From NCBI RefSeq assembly GCF_932526225.1, contig NC_064037.1, forward strand, positions 12,072,203 through 12,136,202: a stretch of 64,000 nt of DNA, written 5' to 3'. Shown here piece after piece: positions 1-48,852 of this stretch. The notes under the pieces were generated by a model, which ran no database searches, had not been told where the DNA came from, and saw nothing but the letters and a program-made list of their open reading frames with translations. The translations under genes were made by a program, and so were the position numbers. Position 1 is the stretch's first letter. Every line of letters begins with the position of its first letter. Source of the DNA: Nematostella vectensis (Eukaryota; Cnidaria; Anthozoa; Actiniaria; Edwardsiidae).

Positions 1-373
1 AAGAATAAAAGTACTTCTTCCCCCAGAGAGTTTCTCGTCGTGAAAAATGAAAAATACATATATACATTTAATTTTACTTTATGACTGTACTGTGGTTTCT
101 TTCCCTTTTTTGTATCTCGTGATTCTCTAACACCAAGGACAGCGAGATGTTTTGGCGGGAAATTGAAATTTGTCACCAGGACCCCTGCGCTCCTTGAATC
201 AGTTCGATTAAAAAAACACACGAGTTCGGTCACGTTTGGTACAAAACAGTCTATGTTTTTACTTGATAGATCCCTATATATGACCGCTAAACAGATCCTG
301 TTATAAGATGGTGGATTATAAACATTGCGAGGTCCTGCTATCTTGGTGAGATTACCCGAGTAATGCTAAAAAA

Positions 374-3300
374 ATGAGGAAAATACTTCAGAATTGTTCA
401 CCATCTCTTCGCGACGCTCTGAATGGAGCAGGCATAAAAACAGGTAAATGGGAACATACGGCATGCCGGATAGGCAGGTGTCACAAAGTTTCTGGTCTTA
501 CAACAAGATCGTCCGCCAAAGGCAAAGTCAAGTATATCTTCTTTCCTTGAAGATTCCGTTTTTACTCAGAATCTGTCTTGATTAAATACGCAGTTTGCTT
601 GCATACATCCTTGAGCAGAGATTTTAAAGGGAATGTATGAGATCTAAAATATAGAGGGGGGGGGGGGGGGTGAATAGATTCGCGGATCGGCGGATTCGGC
701 CCCGAAATGTTCACGGATTAAGGATTTAGATGATTATTTCAGCGGATTGGCGGATTTTGGAAATACGCCGGATCTGTTGACAATTTGGGCACGGATTTCG
801 GGTTTTGACAGCTTAGAATTTCGGATTTAAAATGAAATTCAATCAATGCTATTGTTTATCTGTCAAACCATGTGGATCTAAAAATATCTTTTGATCTACG
901 GATTTGCCCCGAAAATGTTGCTGATCGGCGGATTTTCATACCCCTATTCAACCCCCCCATAGAGATATAGTTGTATAAATCCTGACTGTTCATTTTCTAC
1001 TCTTTTTTTCTTCATTAATGTAGTGGCTTCATTAATGTGTTGTGATGCCGATGTTCTGGCCAAAAAAGGGAATATCGACAGAGAGGTAAGGCCTAAAATA
1101 TTTAATGCAAAAATGTCGTATTCCTATTGCCTCTGGATGAACATACTCTGTGCTTCATACTGCATGTGACGGACTAACTGTGCAGCTTACAAATGTAAGT
1201 GGTGAATGTCAGTATGTCAGCACTATCACTGAGTTAATACTGTAAGATGGGCTAGTATGAAGTATAAAAACTCCTCTAAGAATAGAGAAACAAAGTGTGA
1301 ATACAAATGAAAAATACACAAATTATCAAACCAAATCTCATAGCATTTCAAATATTTTTTTTCCAGGAGTTACAAGTATTACAGAAATCAGTCCGTTTGC
1401 AGTTTTCTTCTCTCCCTGTGTGTGGTAGTGATTTTCTAGACACCATAACATCTACGTTTTGCATCCTTTCCACAGGTGAGATCCATTTGATCTTTGTAAC
1501 ACAAGTTACAAGGTCACCTAAATAAAGAGAGTAGCAAATCTGAATGCACCAATCATAGTTTTGAATGAAACAAACTTTATAGCTTCTCTGTTTTAATATG
1601 GCACACTCTCAATCAGAGATAATACATTACATTTCTATCAATGAGGCCATGCTTAGCACACATTGTGCTAAGTGTTAAAACATCTTCATCATTTATGATA
1701 AATCATCTTATGTATCACTACTTTTTAGATGTAAAAAAAAAACACTTCAAATGTCATATTCATAATGTGTAAATAATAATACATGTTTGGTGTTGGTTAT
1801 GATGGTGCACTTTATCAGGAATTCTTCTTTGCAGGTTGTGACAAGTAAGTTGGGTCTTCCTTACATGACATATGTAACCCTGCAGCAGATAAGTATACTA
1901 AATATTGAATAGTATGATTTAGCACCTAGGCACACCAGCAATACCAAGGCTACCAACTGCCCTACCAAGTTCCATGCTGTATGTTTTTTGTCCAATTGAA
2001 TATTCAATGATCCTGTGCATATATATGGTTTTGTAGCTGGGATGAGCTTTTGGATGGAGGGCTATACTCCGGGGAGATCACAGAGTTGGTAGGAGCTGCT
2101 GGCAGTGGAAAAACACAGGTACACATCACTTAACCATTATAATTTACCTAAGGACTTAGGGGCAGGATAAAACGATTTAAAATTGAACACTTATCCTACA
2201 TATTTTTTTAGTGATTGAATTCATATCTAATATACCACTCTCCATGTTAGCAACTATTGTGAACCAAGGGAGCACAGCTGACTTGGGTTAGGGCCAACAT
2301 GCATCGTACAGAATGTGTTTGTTTTGTAAGAGAAGTTTCACTTCTGCTAGTGAAGGCATGCAGAAGAAAGCTTGGATTATTAAATCACTATTATCTTTTG
2401 ACCATTAAAACTGCAGATAAAAAGATATGCCCTTTCTATAATGCATAGTGAAATAAACACAAGATATGTTGCATAACAAAGCAGTTTATTTTCATTACAA
2501 AAACTCAAAGTAGCTGTGCTTTTATTAGTGAACTACATAAAATCATCTTGTGTCACGAAATGAGTCATGAATAATTAAGTCTATATCTATATTAATATTA
2601 TTATAATTGTTATTTTCGCAGGCATGCATGAGTATTGCATCATCTGTGACGTTGAACCTGGAAAAGAACGCCCTGTATATTGATACAGGTGGGGCCTTCA
2701 GCAGCCAGCGAGTCCAAGAGATTATCTGTGAAAAGGATGCGTCTTTATCTGAACAGGTGAAGCAGATATTGATTTTTATTCACACCCTATCAAATCATCT
2801 TCATCATCAAAAGTTCTTTACAACAATCCCCACAGGGCGGTTTGAGGGGGTGGGCACGGGGGGATGCCATGTCTCCCCCCCATCCCCACTATTGTCTAGA
2901 TGTTTCTGTACCCTGCCCTCCCCCCTTTAAAGTATATTTTGACTCTTGCAACAGCTCTGCCCCAACAAAAGAAGGTGGGACGCTTCGTACTGCAACACCT
3001 TTCCCCTTATCCCCCCATTTAAGTAATGTCCCAACATTGAGGAGGAAAGGGTCCCATTTCTTATGGCCCAGATTGTAGAGAGTTTGAGCAATACTGATGC
3101 AACAAAAATAACAAAAGCATCTAACAACAACATTAATGGAGGGGGACAATGTGTGTTAACAAAGGAAAGCTAACATTGATAATCAAACCGAAGCCCATTA
3201 AATACATGCCATACATTTGCATTTTGTACCCTTATGATTGGTGGTTTATGTATTATTTATGTTTTTTCTGGGTTCCAGGATTCTATTGCTTCCCTGTCCA

Positions 3301-6300
3301 GACTAAGGTGTGTCCAGGCCTTTGATGTGTTCTCAGTACTAGATTGTGTGGAGACCACTAAACGACATATCAACCAAGAGGTATAATGTCCATTGAAGTA
3401 TTCAAGATGGGCTAAAATTTGCCTTTGTTCCTTTGTTCCTTTGTTTATTCTACAATTTCAGGCCCCTCATATGTACATACCCTACCCCTCATACATACAT
3501 ACCCTACCCCTCATACATACATACCCTACCCCTCATATGTACATACCCTACCCCTCATATGTACATACCCTACCCCTCATATGTACATACCCTACCCCTC
3601 ATATGTACATACCCTACCACTCATACATACATACCCTACCCCTCATATGTACATACCCTACCCCTCATATGTACATACCCTACCCCTCATACATACATAC
3701 CCTACCCCTCATATGTACATACCCTACCCCTCATATGTACATACCCTACCCCTCATATGTACATACCCTACCCCTCATATGTACATACCCTACCCCTCAT
3801 ATGTACATACCCTACCCCTCATATTTACATACCCTACCCCTCATACATACATACCCTACCCCTCATATGTACATACCCTACCCCTCATATGTACATACCC
3901 TACCCCTCATATGTACATACCCTACCCCTCATATGTACATACCCTACCCCTCATATGTACATACCCTACCCCTCATACATACATACCCTACCCCTCATAT
4001 GTACATACCCTACCCCTCATATGTGCATACCCTACCCCTCATATGTACATACCCTACCCCTCATATGTACATACCCTACCCCTCATATGTACATACCCTA
4101 CCCCTCATATGTACATACCTACCCCTCATATGTACATACCCTACCCCTCATATGTACATACCCTACCCCTCATACATACATACCCTACCCCTCATATGTA
4201 CATACCCTACCCCTCATACATACATACCCTACCCCTCATATGTACATACCCTACCCCTCATATGTACATACCCTACCCCTCATATGTACATACCCTACCC
4301 CTCATATGTACATACCCTACCCATCATACGTACATACCCTACCCCTCATACATACATACCCTACCCCTCATACATACATACCCTACCCCTCATACATACA
4401 TACCCTACCCCTCATACATACATACCCTACCCCTCATACATACATACCCTACCCCTCATACATACATACCCTACCCCTTTAAGCCATCTTTTTAAACTAA
4501 GCCCCTTTCCAGGCCTGTAGCAAAAAATAAGCTGGAAAACTGTTATCACTGAGACAATGAAAGTGCCTGAAAACCTGAATGTGTGACTAATAAAAGCTGA
4601 CAAAAGAGAGTTATATGACTCTTGTTGCACCTTACCACATGGCCTATTATTTAGCTTAACTAGACTCTTAAATTGGTAGCTTTAGAAGTTGGAAATCTAT
4701 TTTGAAAAGGTCCCCCTTCCTCTACGAGGCTAGAAGGAGTAAGCAAGTTACAGCTTCAGGGCTTTCATTAACTTTGGGAGTAGGTAGTTGAGATTGATAA
4801 GTAGGGGGTTGAAGTTATTTTTTCTTTTTAGTTCAAGACTTTTTAAAAAAAAAGTAGCCGGCGCTTGGTGGAAAATAGCCGAGAGCTATCCGAATAGCTG
4901 AAAAATACCCAAGAGATTTTGCGAATTGTGTATAGCCTGATTTATCATTTAAGATAGGAAAATTAAGGAAGCAACACTACGGAAATTACAGTTGAGTTTT
5001 GCATCAATACTAAATAATTATTTTTATTTATGTTTTCCTGCACAGGATGACCCATTCTACCAAGATTTAAGGCTCATCATCGTTGATTCTGTGGCTGCAA
5101 TAATTACTCCAATCCTGGGTGGGCAACAGATATCAGGTTTGCATCGCACCCAGGTCATCATCAACAGCAGCAGACAATAAAAACAACAATGACAACAATT
5201 CATTTATTTTGTATGCCAAATATTTTGTTCTTCAATTGTGTTCCAGTTTGGCAACAATTACATTATCATGTACCGTTGTATTTTAAATGCTCCCTGCGTT
5301 TTTTTCGTTGTTTTAATTGTTGTTATTATTATTCATTTCTTTACTTTAGACTTCTTATTTAGCTCCTCGTCTTAATTGTAACGTGTATCTCTCGTTGATT
5401 TGACAAGGGTTTTACCTATAATTATGAGAACTACTTGCATACATTTAATGATCTGTTCCATTTAAAACCTCATACAGAACCTCATAAAGACGCATCTTAG
5501 ACACGGAGCATATCGTAATTGCAGCTCCCATCTGCGGTAGCTCTAACGATTGATCCCATCTGCGGTAGCTCTAACGATTGATCCCATCTGCGGTAACTGT
5601 AACGATTGCTCCCATCTGCGGTAGCTCTAACGATTGCTCCCATCTGCGGTAACTCTAACGATTGCTCCTATCTGCGGTAGCTCTAACGATTGCTCCCATC
5701 TGCGGTAACTGTAACGATTGCTCCTTTCTGCGGTAACTCTAACGATTGCTCCCATCTGCTGTAGCTCTAACGATTGCTCCTTTCTGCGGTAACTCTAACG
5801 ATTGCTCCCATCTGCGGTAGCTCTAACGATTGCTCCCATCTGCGGTAGCTCTAACAATTGCTCCCATTTGCGGTAACTGTAACGGTTGCTCCTTTCTGCG
5901 GTAACTGTAACGATTGCTCCTATCTGCGGTAGCTCTAACGATTGCTCCTATCTGCGGTAACTGTAACGATTGCTCCTATCTGCTGTAGCTCTAACGATTG
6001 CTCCTTTCTGCGGTAACTCTAACGATTGCTCCCATCTGCGGTAGCTCTAACGATTGCTCCCATCTGCGGTAGCTCTAACAATTGCTCCCATTTGCGGTAA
6101 CTGTAACGATTGCTCCCATCTGCTGTAGCTCTAACGATTGATCCCATCTGCGGTAACTGTAACGATTGCTCCCATCTGCGGTAGCTCTAACGATTGCTCC
6201 CATCTGCGGTAGCTCTAACAATTGCTCCCATTTGCGGTAACTGTAACGGTTGCTCCTTTCTGCGGTAACTGTAACGATTGCTCCTATCTGCTGTAGCTCT

Positions 6301-9300
6301 AACGATTGCTCCTTTCTGCGGTAACTCTAACGATTGCTCCCATCTGCGGTAGCTCTAACGATTGCTCCCATCTGCGGTAGCTCTAACAATTGCTTCCATT
6401 TGCGGTAACTGTAACGGTTGCTCCTTTCTGCGGTAACTGTAACGATTGCTCCTATCTGCGGTAACTCTAACGATTGCTCCCATCTGCGGTAGCTCTAACG
6501 ATTGCTCCCATTTGCGGTAGCTCTAACGATTGCTCCCATCTGCGGTAACTGTAACGATTGCTCCCATCTGCGGTAACTGTAACGATTGCTCCCATCTGCG
6601 GTAGCTCTAACGATTGCTCCCATTTGCGGTAACTGTAACGATTGCTCCCATCTGCGGTAGCTCTAACGATTGCTCCCATCTGCGGTAACTGTAACGATTG
6701 CTCCCATCTGCGGTAGCTCTAACGATTGCTCCCATCTGCGGTAACTGTAACGATTGCTCCCATCTGCGGTAACTGTAACGATTGCTCCCATCTGCGGTAG
6801 CTCTAACGATTGCTCCCATCTGCGGTAGCTCTAACAATTGCTCCCATCTGCGGTAGCTCTAACGATTGCTCCCATTTGCGGCAGCTCTAACGATTGCTCC
6901 CATTTGCGGCAGCTCTAACGATTGATCCCATCTGCGGTAACTCTAACGATTGATCCCATCTGCGGTAGCTCTGACGATTGCTTTGCGGAAGCTCTAACGA
7001 TTGCTCCCATTTGCGGTAGCTCTAACGATTGCTTCCATCTGCGGTAACTGCAACGATTGCTCCCATCTGCGGTAACTGTAACGATTGCTCCCATCTGCGG
7101 TAGCTCTAACGATTGCTCCCATCTGCGGTAACTGTAACGATTGCTCCCATCTGCGGTAGCTCTAACGATTGCTCCCATCTGCGGTAACTGTAACGATTGC
7201 TCCCATCTGCGGTAACTGTAACGATTGCTCCCATCTGCGGTAACTCTAACGATTGCTCCCATCTGCGGTAACTCTAACGATTGCTCCCATCTGCGGTAGC
7301 TCTAACGATTGCTCCCATCTGCGGTAACTCTAACGATTGCTCCCATCTGCGGTAACTGTAACGATTGATCCCATCTGCGGTAACTGTAACGATTGATCCC
7401 ATCTGCGGTAGCTCTAACGATTGCTCCCATCTGCGGTAACTGTAACGATTGATCCCATCTGCGGTAGCTCTAACGATTGCTCCCATCTGCGGTAACTGTA
7501 ACGATTGATCCCATCTGCGGTAACTGTAACGATTGCTCCCATCTGCGGTAACTGTAACGATTGCTCCCATCTGCGGTAGCTCTAACAATTGCTCCCATCT
7601 GCGGTTACTGTAACGATTGCTCCCATCTGCGGTAGCTCTAACGATTGCTCCCATCTGCGGTAGCTCTAACGATTGCTCCCATCTGCGGTAACTGTAACGA
7701 TTGCTCCCATCTGCGGTAACTCTAACGATTGCTCCCATCTGCAGTAGCTCTAACGATTGCTCCCATCTGCGGTAGCTCTAACGGTTGCTCCCATCTGCGG
7801 TAGCTCTAACGATTGCTCCCATCTGCGGTAACTCTAACGATTGATCCCATCTGCGGTAACTGTAACGATTGCTCCCATCTGCGGTAACTCTAACGATTGC
7901 TCCCATCTGCGGTAACTCTAACGATTGCTCCCATCTGCGGTAACTCTAACGGTTGCTCCCATCTGCGGTAACTCTAACGATTGCTCCCATCTGCGGTAAC
8001 TGTAACGATTGCTCCCATCTGCGGTAGCTCTAACGATTGCTCCCATCTGCGGTAGCTCTAACGATTGCTCCCATCTGCGGTAGCTCTAACGATTGCTCCC
8101 ATCTGCGGTAACTGTAACGATTGCTCCCATTTGCGGTAACTGTAACGATTGCTCCCATCTGCGGTAGCTCTAACGATTGCTCCCATCTGCGGTAACTCTA
8201 ACGATTGCTCCCATCTGCGGTAGCTCTAACGATTGCTCCCATCTGCGGTAGCTCTAACGATTGCTCCCATCTGCGGTAGCTCTAACGATTGCTCCCATCT
8301 GCGGTAGCTCTAACGATTGCTCCCATCTGCGGTAACTGTAACGATTGCTCCCATCTGCGGTAGCTCTAACGATTGCTCCCATCTGCGGTAGCTCTAACGA
8401 TTGCTCCCATCTGCGGTAACTGTAACGATTGATCCCATCTGCGGTAACTGTAACGATTGATCCCATCTGCGGTTACTGTAACGATTGCTCCCATCTGCAG
8501 TAGCTCTAACGATTGCTCCCATCTGCGGTAACTGTAACGATTGCTCCCATCTGCGGTAACTCTAACGATTGCTCCCATCTGCGGTAACTCTAACGATTGC
8601 TCCCATCTGCGGTTACTGTAACGATTGCTCCCATCTGCGGTAGCTCTAACGATTGCTCCCATCTGCGGTAGCTCTAACGATTGCTCCCATCTGCGGTAGC
8701 TCTAACGATTGCTCCCATTTGCGGTAACTGTAACGATTGCTCCCATCTGCGGTAGCTCTAACGATTGCTCCCATCTGCGGTAACTCTAACGATTGCTCCC
8801 ATTTGCGGTAACTGTAACGATTGCTCCCATCTGCGGTAGCTCTAACGATTGCTCCCATCTGCGGTAGCTCTAACGATTGCTCCCATCTGCGGTAACTCTA
8901 ACGATTGATCCCATCTGCGGTAACTGTAACGATTGCTCCCATCTGCGGTAACTCTAACGATTGCTCCCATCTGCGGTTACTGTAACGATTGCTCCCATCT
9001 GCGGTAGCTCTAACGATTGCTCCCATCTGCGGTAGCTCTAACGATTGCTCCCATCTGCGGTAGCTCTAACGATTGCTCCCATTTGCGGTAACTGTAACGA
9101 TTGCTCCCATCTGCGGTAGCTCTAACGATGCTCCCATCTGCGGTAGCTCTAACGATTGCTCCCATCTGCGGTAGCTCTAACGATTGCTCCCATCTGCGGT
9201 AACTGTAACGATTGCTCCCATTTGCAGTAGCTCTAACGATTGCTCCCATCTGCGGTAACTCTAACGATTGCTCCCATTTGCAGTAGCTCTAACGATTGCT

Positions 9301-11236
9301 CCCATCTGCGGTAGCTCTAACGATTGCTCCCATCTGCGGTAGCTCTAACGATTGATCCCATCTGCGGTAACTGTAACGATTGCTCCCATCTGCGGTAACT
9401 CTAACGATTGCTCCCATCTGCGGTTACTGTAACGATTGCTCCCATCTGCGGTAGCTCTAACGATTGCTCCCATCTGCGGTAGCTCTAACGATTGCTCCCA
9501 TCTGCGGTAGCTCTAACGATTGCTCCCATTTGCGGTAACTGTAACGATTGCTCCCATCTGCGGTAGCTCTAACGATTGCTCCCATCTGCGGTAGCTCTAA
9601 CGATTGCTCCCATCTGCGGTAGCTCTAACGATTGCTCCCATCTGCGGTAACTGTAACGATTGCTCCCATCTGCAGTAGCTCTAACGATTGCTCCCATCTG
9701 CGGTAGCTCTAACGATTGATCCCATCTGCGGTAACTGTAACGGTTGCTCCTTTCTGCGGTAACTCTAACGATTGCTCCCATTTGCGGTAACTCTAACGAT
9801 TGCTCCCATCTGCGGTAGCTCTAACGATTGCTCCCATCTGCGGTAACTCTTACGGTTGATCCCATCTGCGGTAGCTCTAACAATTGCTCCCATCTGCGGT
9901 AACTCTAATGATTGATCCCATCTGCGGTAGCTCTAACGATTGCTCCCATCTGCGGTAACTCTAACGATTGCTCCCATCTGCGGTAGCTCTAACGATTGCT
10001 CCCATCTGCGGTAACTCTTACGGTTGATCCCATCTGCGGTAGCTCTAACGATTGCTCCCATCTGCGGTAACTCTAACGATTGCTCCCATTTGCGGTAACT
10101 CTAACGATTGATCCCATCTGCGGTAGCTTTAACGATTGATCCCATCTGCGGTAGCTCTACCGATTGCTCCCATCTGCGGTAACTCTAACGATTGCTCCCA
10201 TCTGCGGTAGCTCTAACGATTGCTCCCATCTGCGGTAACTCTAACGATTGCTCCCATCTGCGGTAGCTCTAACGATTGATCCCATCTGCGGTAGCTCTAA
10301 CGATTGCTTTTGTGTTAAGGGCACACAATGATGGTTCATCTAGCGAGGCAGTTAAAATCCCTTGCTGTTGACTATGCGCTTTCTATTCTGGTAAGTATAG
10401 CAGTGTATGTTTGTCATATTTCCCTATTCATGTGGGACAAGGCGACCACTGTAAATCGGCTCGGTCCGTAGTGGCTCCCCGGCCCTTGTTACGTTTTTCT
10501 AAGCGTTCTTTTTTTTTCTTTTATGCTGTTTATGGCGAAGTTCAAAAAATAAATTAATTAATCCTCTAGCAAGGCCTTAATTGAAATCCATATGCGCTTT
10601 CTATTCTGGTATGTGTAGCCATTGATTTTAGTGTATTTCATTCTCAGAGCTTATTTCTGCGCGGGCTTAACCACACAAACAGGCTCTAGAAGCGGGGATA
10701 AGCCAATGACAACCCTCCTTTCCAAGTCTTCTTTTTTTTTATTTTTACTCAGATCACGAATAATGTGGTGTCCGATTCAAGTGTTGCGGGGTCAGTCAAG
10801 CCTGCGCTTGGTCAAACATGGGCGCACTTCCCCAATACTAGGGTGTTCTTGCAGAAAAACCTGGCCCACTCCATGGTGAACCAAGCCCACAGAGCATCCA
10901 AAGAGAGGATTGCTACCGTCACGAAGTCCTCTCGACAGGTAAACAAAATCCGTGCTTCGGGACTATTCTTTTATTGATATTGAATGACAAGAACAGTATT
11001 AAATGCCCCTGTGGGTGTGGCGAAACTTGGTGGTCATTTTTGTAAAGGGGGGTTGCTTTTTTTTCTTCTTTTTTTTTTCCTTCTTCTAGAAGAGAAACGG
11101 GCAGATAAAAGGGAGATTTTATCGGCTTTATTTCGTTTGATGTTTTGTTTTGTTGTTGCATTCACAGCCTCTTCAGATATCAACAACGTTCTACATTGGA
11201 AGCGCTGGCATCATGAGTTTACCTGTTTCAAGATAA
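374..11236 (+). CDS. RAD51D: RAD51D recombinase paralogue, complete, 11 exons
   Basis: RAD51-family ATPase of homologous recombination; in vertebrates it works in the RAD51B-RAD51C-RAD51D-XRCC2 complex in the nucleus. Exons: 374-443, 1024-1085, 1367-1475, 1835-1844, 2037-2118, 2622-2756, 3279-3380, 5046-5136, 10320-10390, 10753-10938, 11168-11236. All have GT/AG borders and continuous phase, giving 328 codons plus stop, the same length as human RAD51D. The N-terminal helical domain ends in GIKTV. Walker A GAAGSGKT is at about residues 103-110 and Walker B LIIVDS at about 200-205. LGGQQ, a KPALG block and KSSRQ near the C-terminus are RAD51D hallmarks. The start is the first ATG after an in-frame TGA at 347-349. 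Introns carry a MITE and two minisatellites. The family call is very secure; exon borders are read by eye. Confidence 0.95.
657..958. mobile_element. MITE-like element in RAD51D intron 1
   Basis: The element starts with a run of G followed by GTGAATAG and ends CTATTCAACC plus a run of C, so its ends are inverted repeats. It is flanked on both sides by ATAGAG (651-656 and 959-964), a possible 6-bp target duplication, although the G run blurs the left border. The interior repeats CGGATT-type motifs and has no ORF. Confidence 0.5.
1835..1844 (+). CDS. RAD51D: 10-nt microexon of RAD51D
   Basis: The exon GTTGTGACAA lies between TTTGCAG and GTAAGT. It is needed to keep phase: exon 3 ends one base into a codon and exon 5 starts at the last base of one. 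With it the protein reads [14 protein letters not shown], aligning residue for residue with the human stretch between STG and the LLD motif. Without it two residues are lost and the frame breaks. ORF-based gene finders would miss it. Confidence 0.88.
3463..4478. repeat. 22-bp minisatellite, about 46 copies, RAD51D intron
   Basis: The unit is CCCCTCATATGTACATACCCTA-like, with two variants (ATATGTACATAC and ATACATACATAC), in the intron after the exon ending at 3380. Since 22 is not a multiple of three and the unit has no stop in any plus frame, all three plus frames are open for over 1 kb. Those long ORFs of [16 protein letters not shown] peptides are artefacts of the repeat. Confidence 0.95.
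5524..10308. repeat. 28-bp minisatellite, about 170 copies, ending at a RAD51D splice acceptor
   Basis: The unit reads GCTCCCATCTGCGGTAGCTC plus TAACGATT. Two main flavours, GTAGCTCTAAC and GTAACTGTAAC, are interspersed, and some blocks recur as multi-unit patterns (for example near 6000, 6190 and 6300). The array fills almost the whole 5.2-kb intron and stops about 11 bp before the exon at 10320. The last copy reads CTCTAAC then GATTGCTTTTGTGTTAAG. It therefore supplies a branch-point-like CTAAC about 19 nt before the AG. Minus-strand ORFs here are repeat shadows. Confidence 0.96.
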
Positions 11237-12933
11237 GGTACGGGTTTGGCACCTCATAAAGCTCAGAAAAAGGATTAAAATAACATAAAAGGACGAGCTT
11301 GGGCAATCATTTTAATGATTCTTAAAATAATATGATCTCCTTTGTCTAAATAATAAGGATTGCGGGAATTCCTTGGTATGGGGAAAACAGTATTCTTGCC
11401 GGCGTCTATTCAAATGGCCGACGCAAAAGACGAGAAAAACAAATTCCCTATCCAAATTTGCTTGCAATCTCTCCAACTACACCGTGTTTAGCTACTAAAA
11501 ATGCGAGGGCATAGCTTAGTATTGTATTTATCTGACAGACAAAAATCGTTCTTTGACCCTATGAATGCCCCTTGAAGGACGGGTGTGGCATTGATAACGT
11601 GCACAGGAGGCTGCCGAGATACAAACCTCACTAAATGTAGATAAAACTTTTCGAATACTCTATGTAGCTAGGTGCTTTTTATTGAAAACTAGATTTGTAT
11701 AGACTCAGCTTAGAACTTGATCATTTTTACAAGTTATTGTTACAACTCCACTGTAATTAAACTTATTCTAAAGTTCCTTTCTAAGAAATCTTTAAACCTC
11801 AAAGAGCTGTCTTTGACTTTGATTGTTAGAAAACGTGGGCTAAACTTATGAAATCTAAGGTACCGGAGATGATCGATCCTTCCATACTTATCATACTTTT
11901 AAACATTACGAATAATAGCTTAGAAATTCAGCATTGTTTTCGATGCTTCTATATATTCTCCCGGCCTACCCCGCAGACCATCCGCCCCCTCCGATACGCC
12001 CCTGGGATATACCATGCTAAGGAGATGGTATTGGTACACTGTATACTACTTTAAATGCGGTCGCTGTAATCTGTAATTTACGTAAATAACACAGGGCCGT
12101 AGCAGGGGATGAGGCACTGGGGGCACGTGCCCCCCCCACCCCCCCCCCCCCCCCGCCCCCCCCTCCGCCCCCAATCATATCAGTCAATCCTGTTTTAAAA
12201 ACTGTCGTTCTAACTCGCACGGTCATTGCTTTATTATGTATTACATACCATATTTGGGAGTCCGCTTCAATCATTTTTTCACTTTTTTGTCGCTCTAGAA
12301 CTTTGTAAGTCGAGAATTTCCACGCAAACTTGCAGGAATTCGTGTTTACTACGATTTTGCTGGTAGCCATCTTGGTAATGGAGCCTAATCCCTAACAGGT
12401 CTATTTAGAAAAACGTCAGCCATTGATTGATTGATATGAATTTTAACAAATATAAGGAAATGACCGGAAGGGGCGTGGCTTTCCCCATATTTTCTTAATG
12501 TTTCTTGTGCCCCCCACCCCACCCTAATCTCACGTGACCTGCTATTTCTGTAACAAATTCCCTTTTAATTATTATCTCAGTCATTTACTATATAGACGGC
12601 TTCCTTAACTGCCTAGCTTCGTAGGTGTCGTCGATGTCCCCTATAAGTCCGTCCCAGTATTTCCGTACCTGTGTGGACCAGGCATAGTGCGAACGATAGT
12701 GTTCGCACACTGTCCGTACAATGTGTTTGCGTGTCTGTGTAGGCATAGTGTTTGCCTGTATGTGTGAACCTATTGTGATGGCGTCCGCACACTACAATAG
12801 ATAGTTCACTGCTCGCCTAATTACAGCCTGTAGATATTATTATGTTTAACTAGTCCGTACCATGTGTGTTTCTGTTTATGTGTAGGCAAAGTGTTTGCCT
12901 TACGTGTGAACCAAATGTGATAATGTTCACACA
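11237..12933. other. Convergent intergenic region between RAD51D and the receptor gene
   Basis: This 1.7-kb stretch separates the 3' ends of two convergent genes. It holds AT-rich sequence and the MITE at 12092-12550. From 12690 to 12920 it has a diverged duplication of a TGTGTAGGCA.AGTGTTTGCCT motif. I see no convincing exon. Confidence 0.6.
12092..12550. mobile_element. MITE copy A (CAGGGC..GTAGCAGG termini), 459 bp
   Basis: The left end is CAGGGCCGTAGCAGG and the right end is the diverged inverted form CCTGCTATTTCTG. It is flanked by the 5-bp direct repeat TAACA (12087-12091 and 12551-12555). It shares termini, the GGGGCACGTG-like block and TATAAGGAAATGACC with the larger copy at 40878-42100. 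It carries long C runs and no ORF. The superfamily is not assigned. Confidence 0.72.

Positions 12934-48852
<35,919 letters not shown>

Noticed and set aside
2836..3160. MITE in a RAD51D intron (GGGCGGTTTGAGGGGGTGGG start)
   Set aside because: GC-rich and similar in style to the CAGGGC family, but I could not find a matching inverted end or target duplication.
3393..4520. Three overlapping plus-strand ORFs of 349-375 codons ([12 protein letters not shown] repeats)
   Set aside because: They are one 22-bp minisatellite read in three frames; the peptide pattern is the same in each, and the array is inside a RAD51D intron.
5524..10308. CRISPR-like array and minus-strand repeat ORFs
   Set aside because: Units are directly head-to-tail with no unique spacers and the context is an animal intron; the ORFs are repeat shadows.
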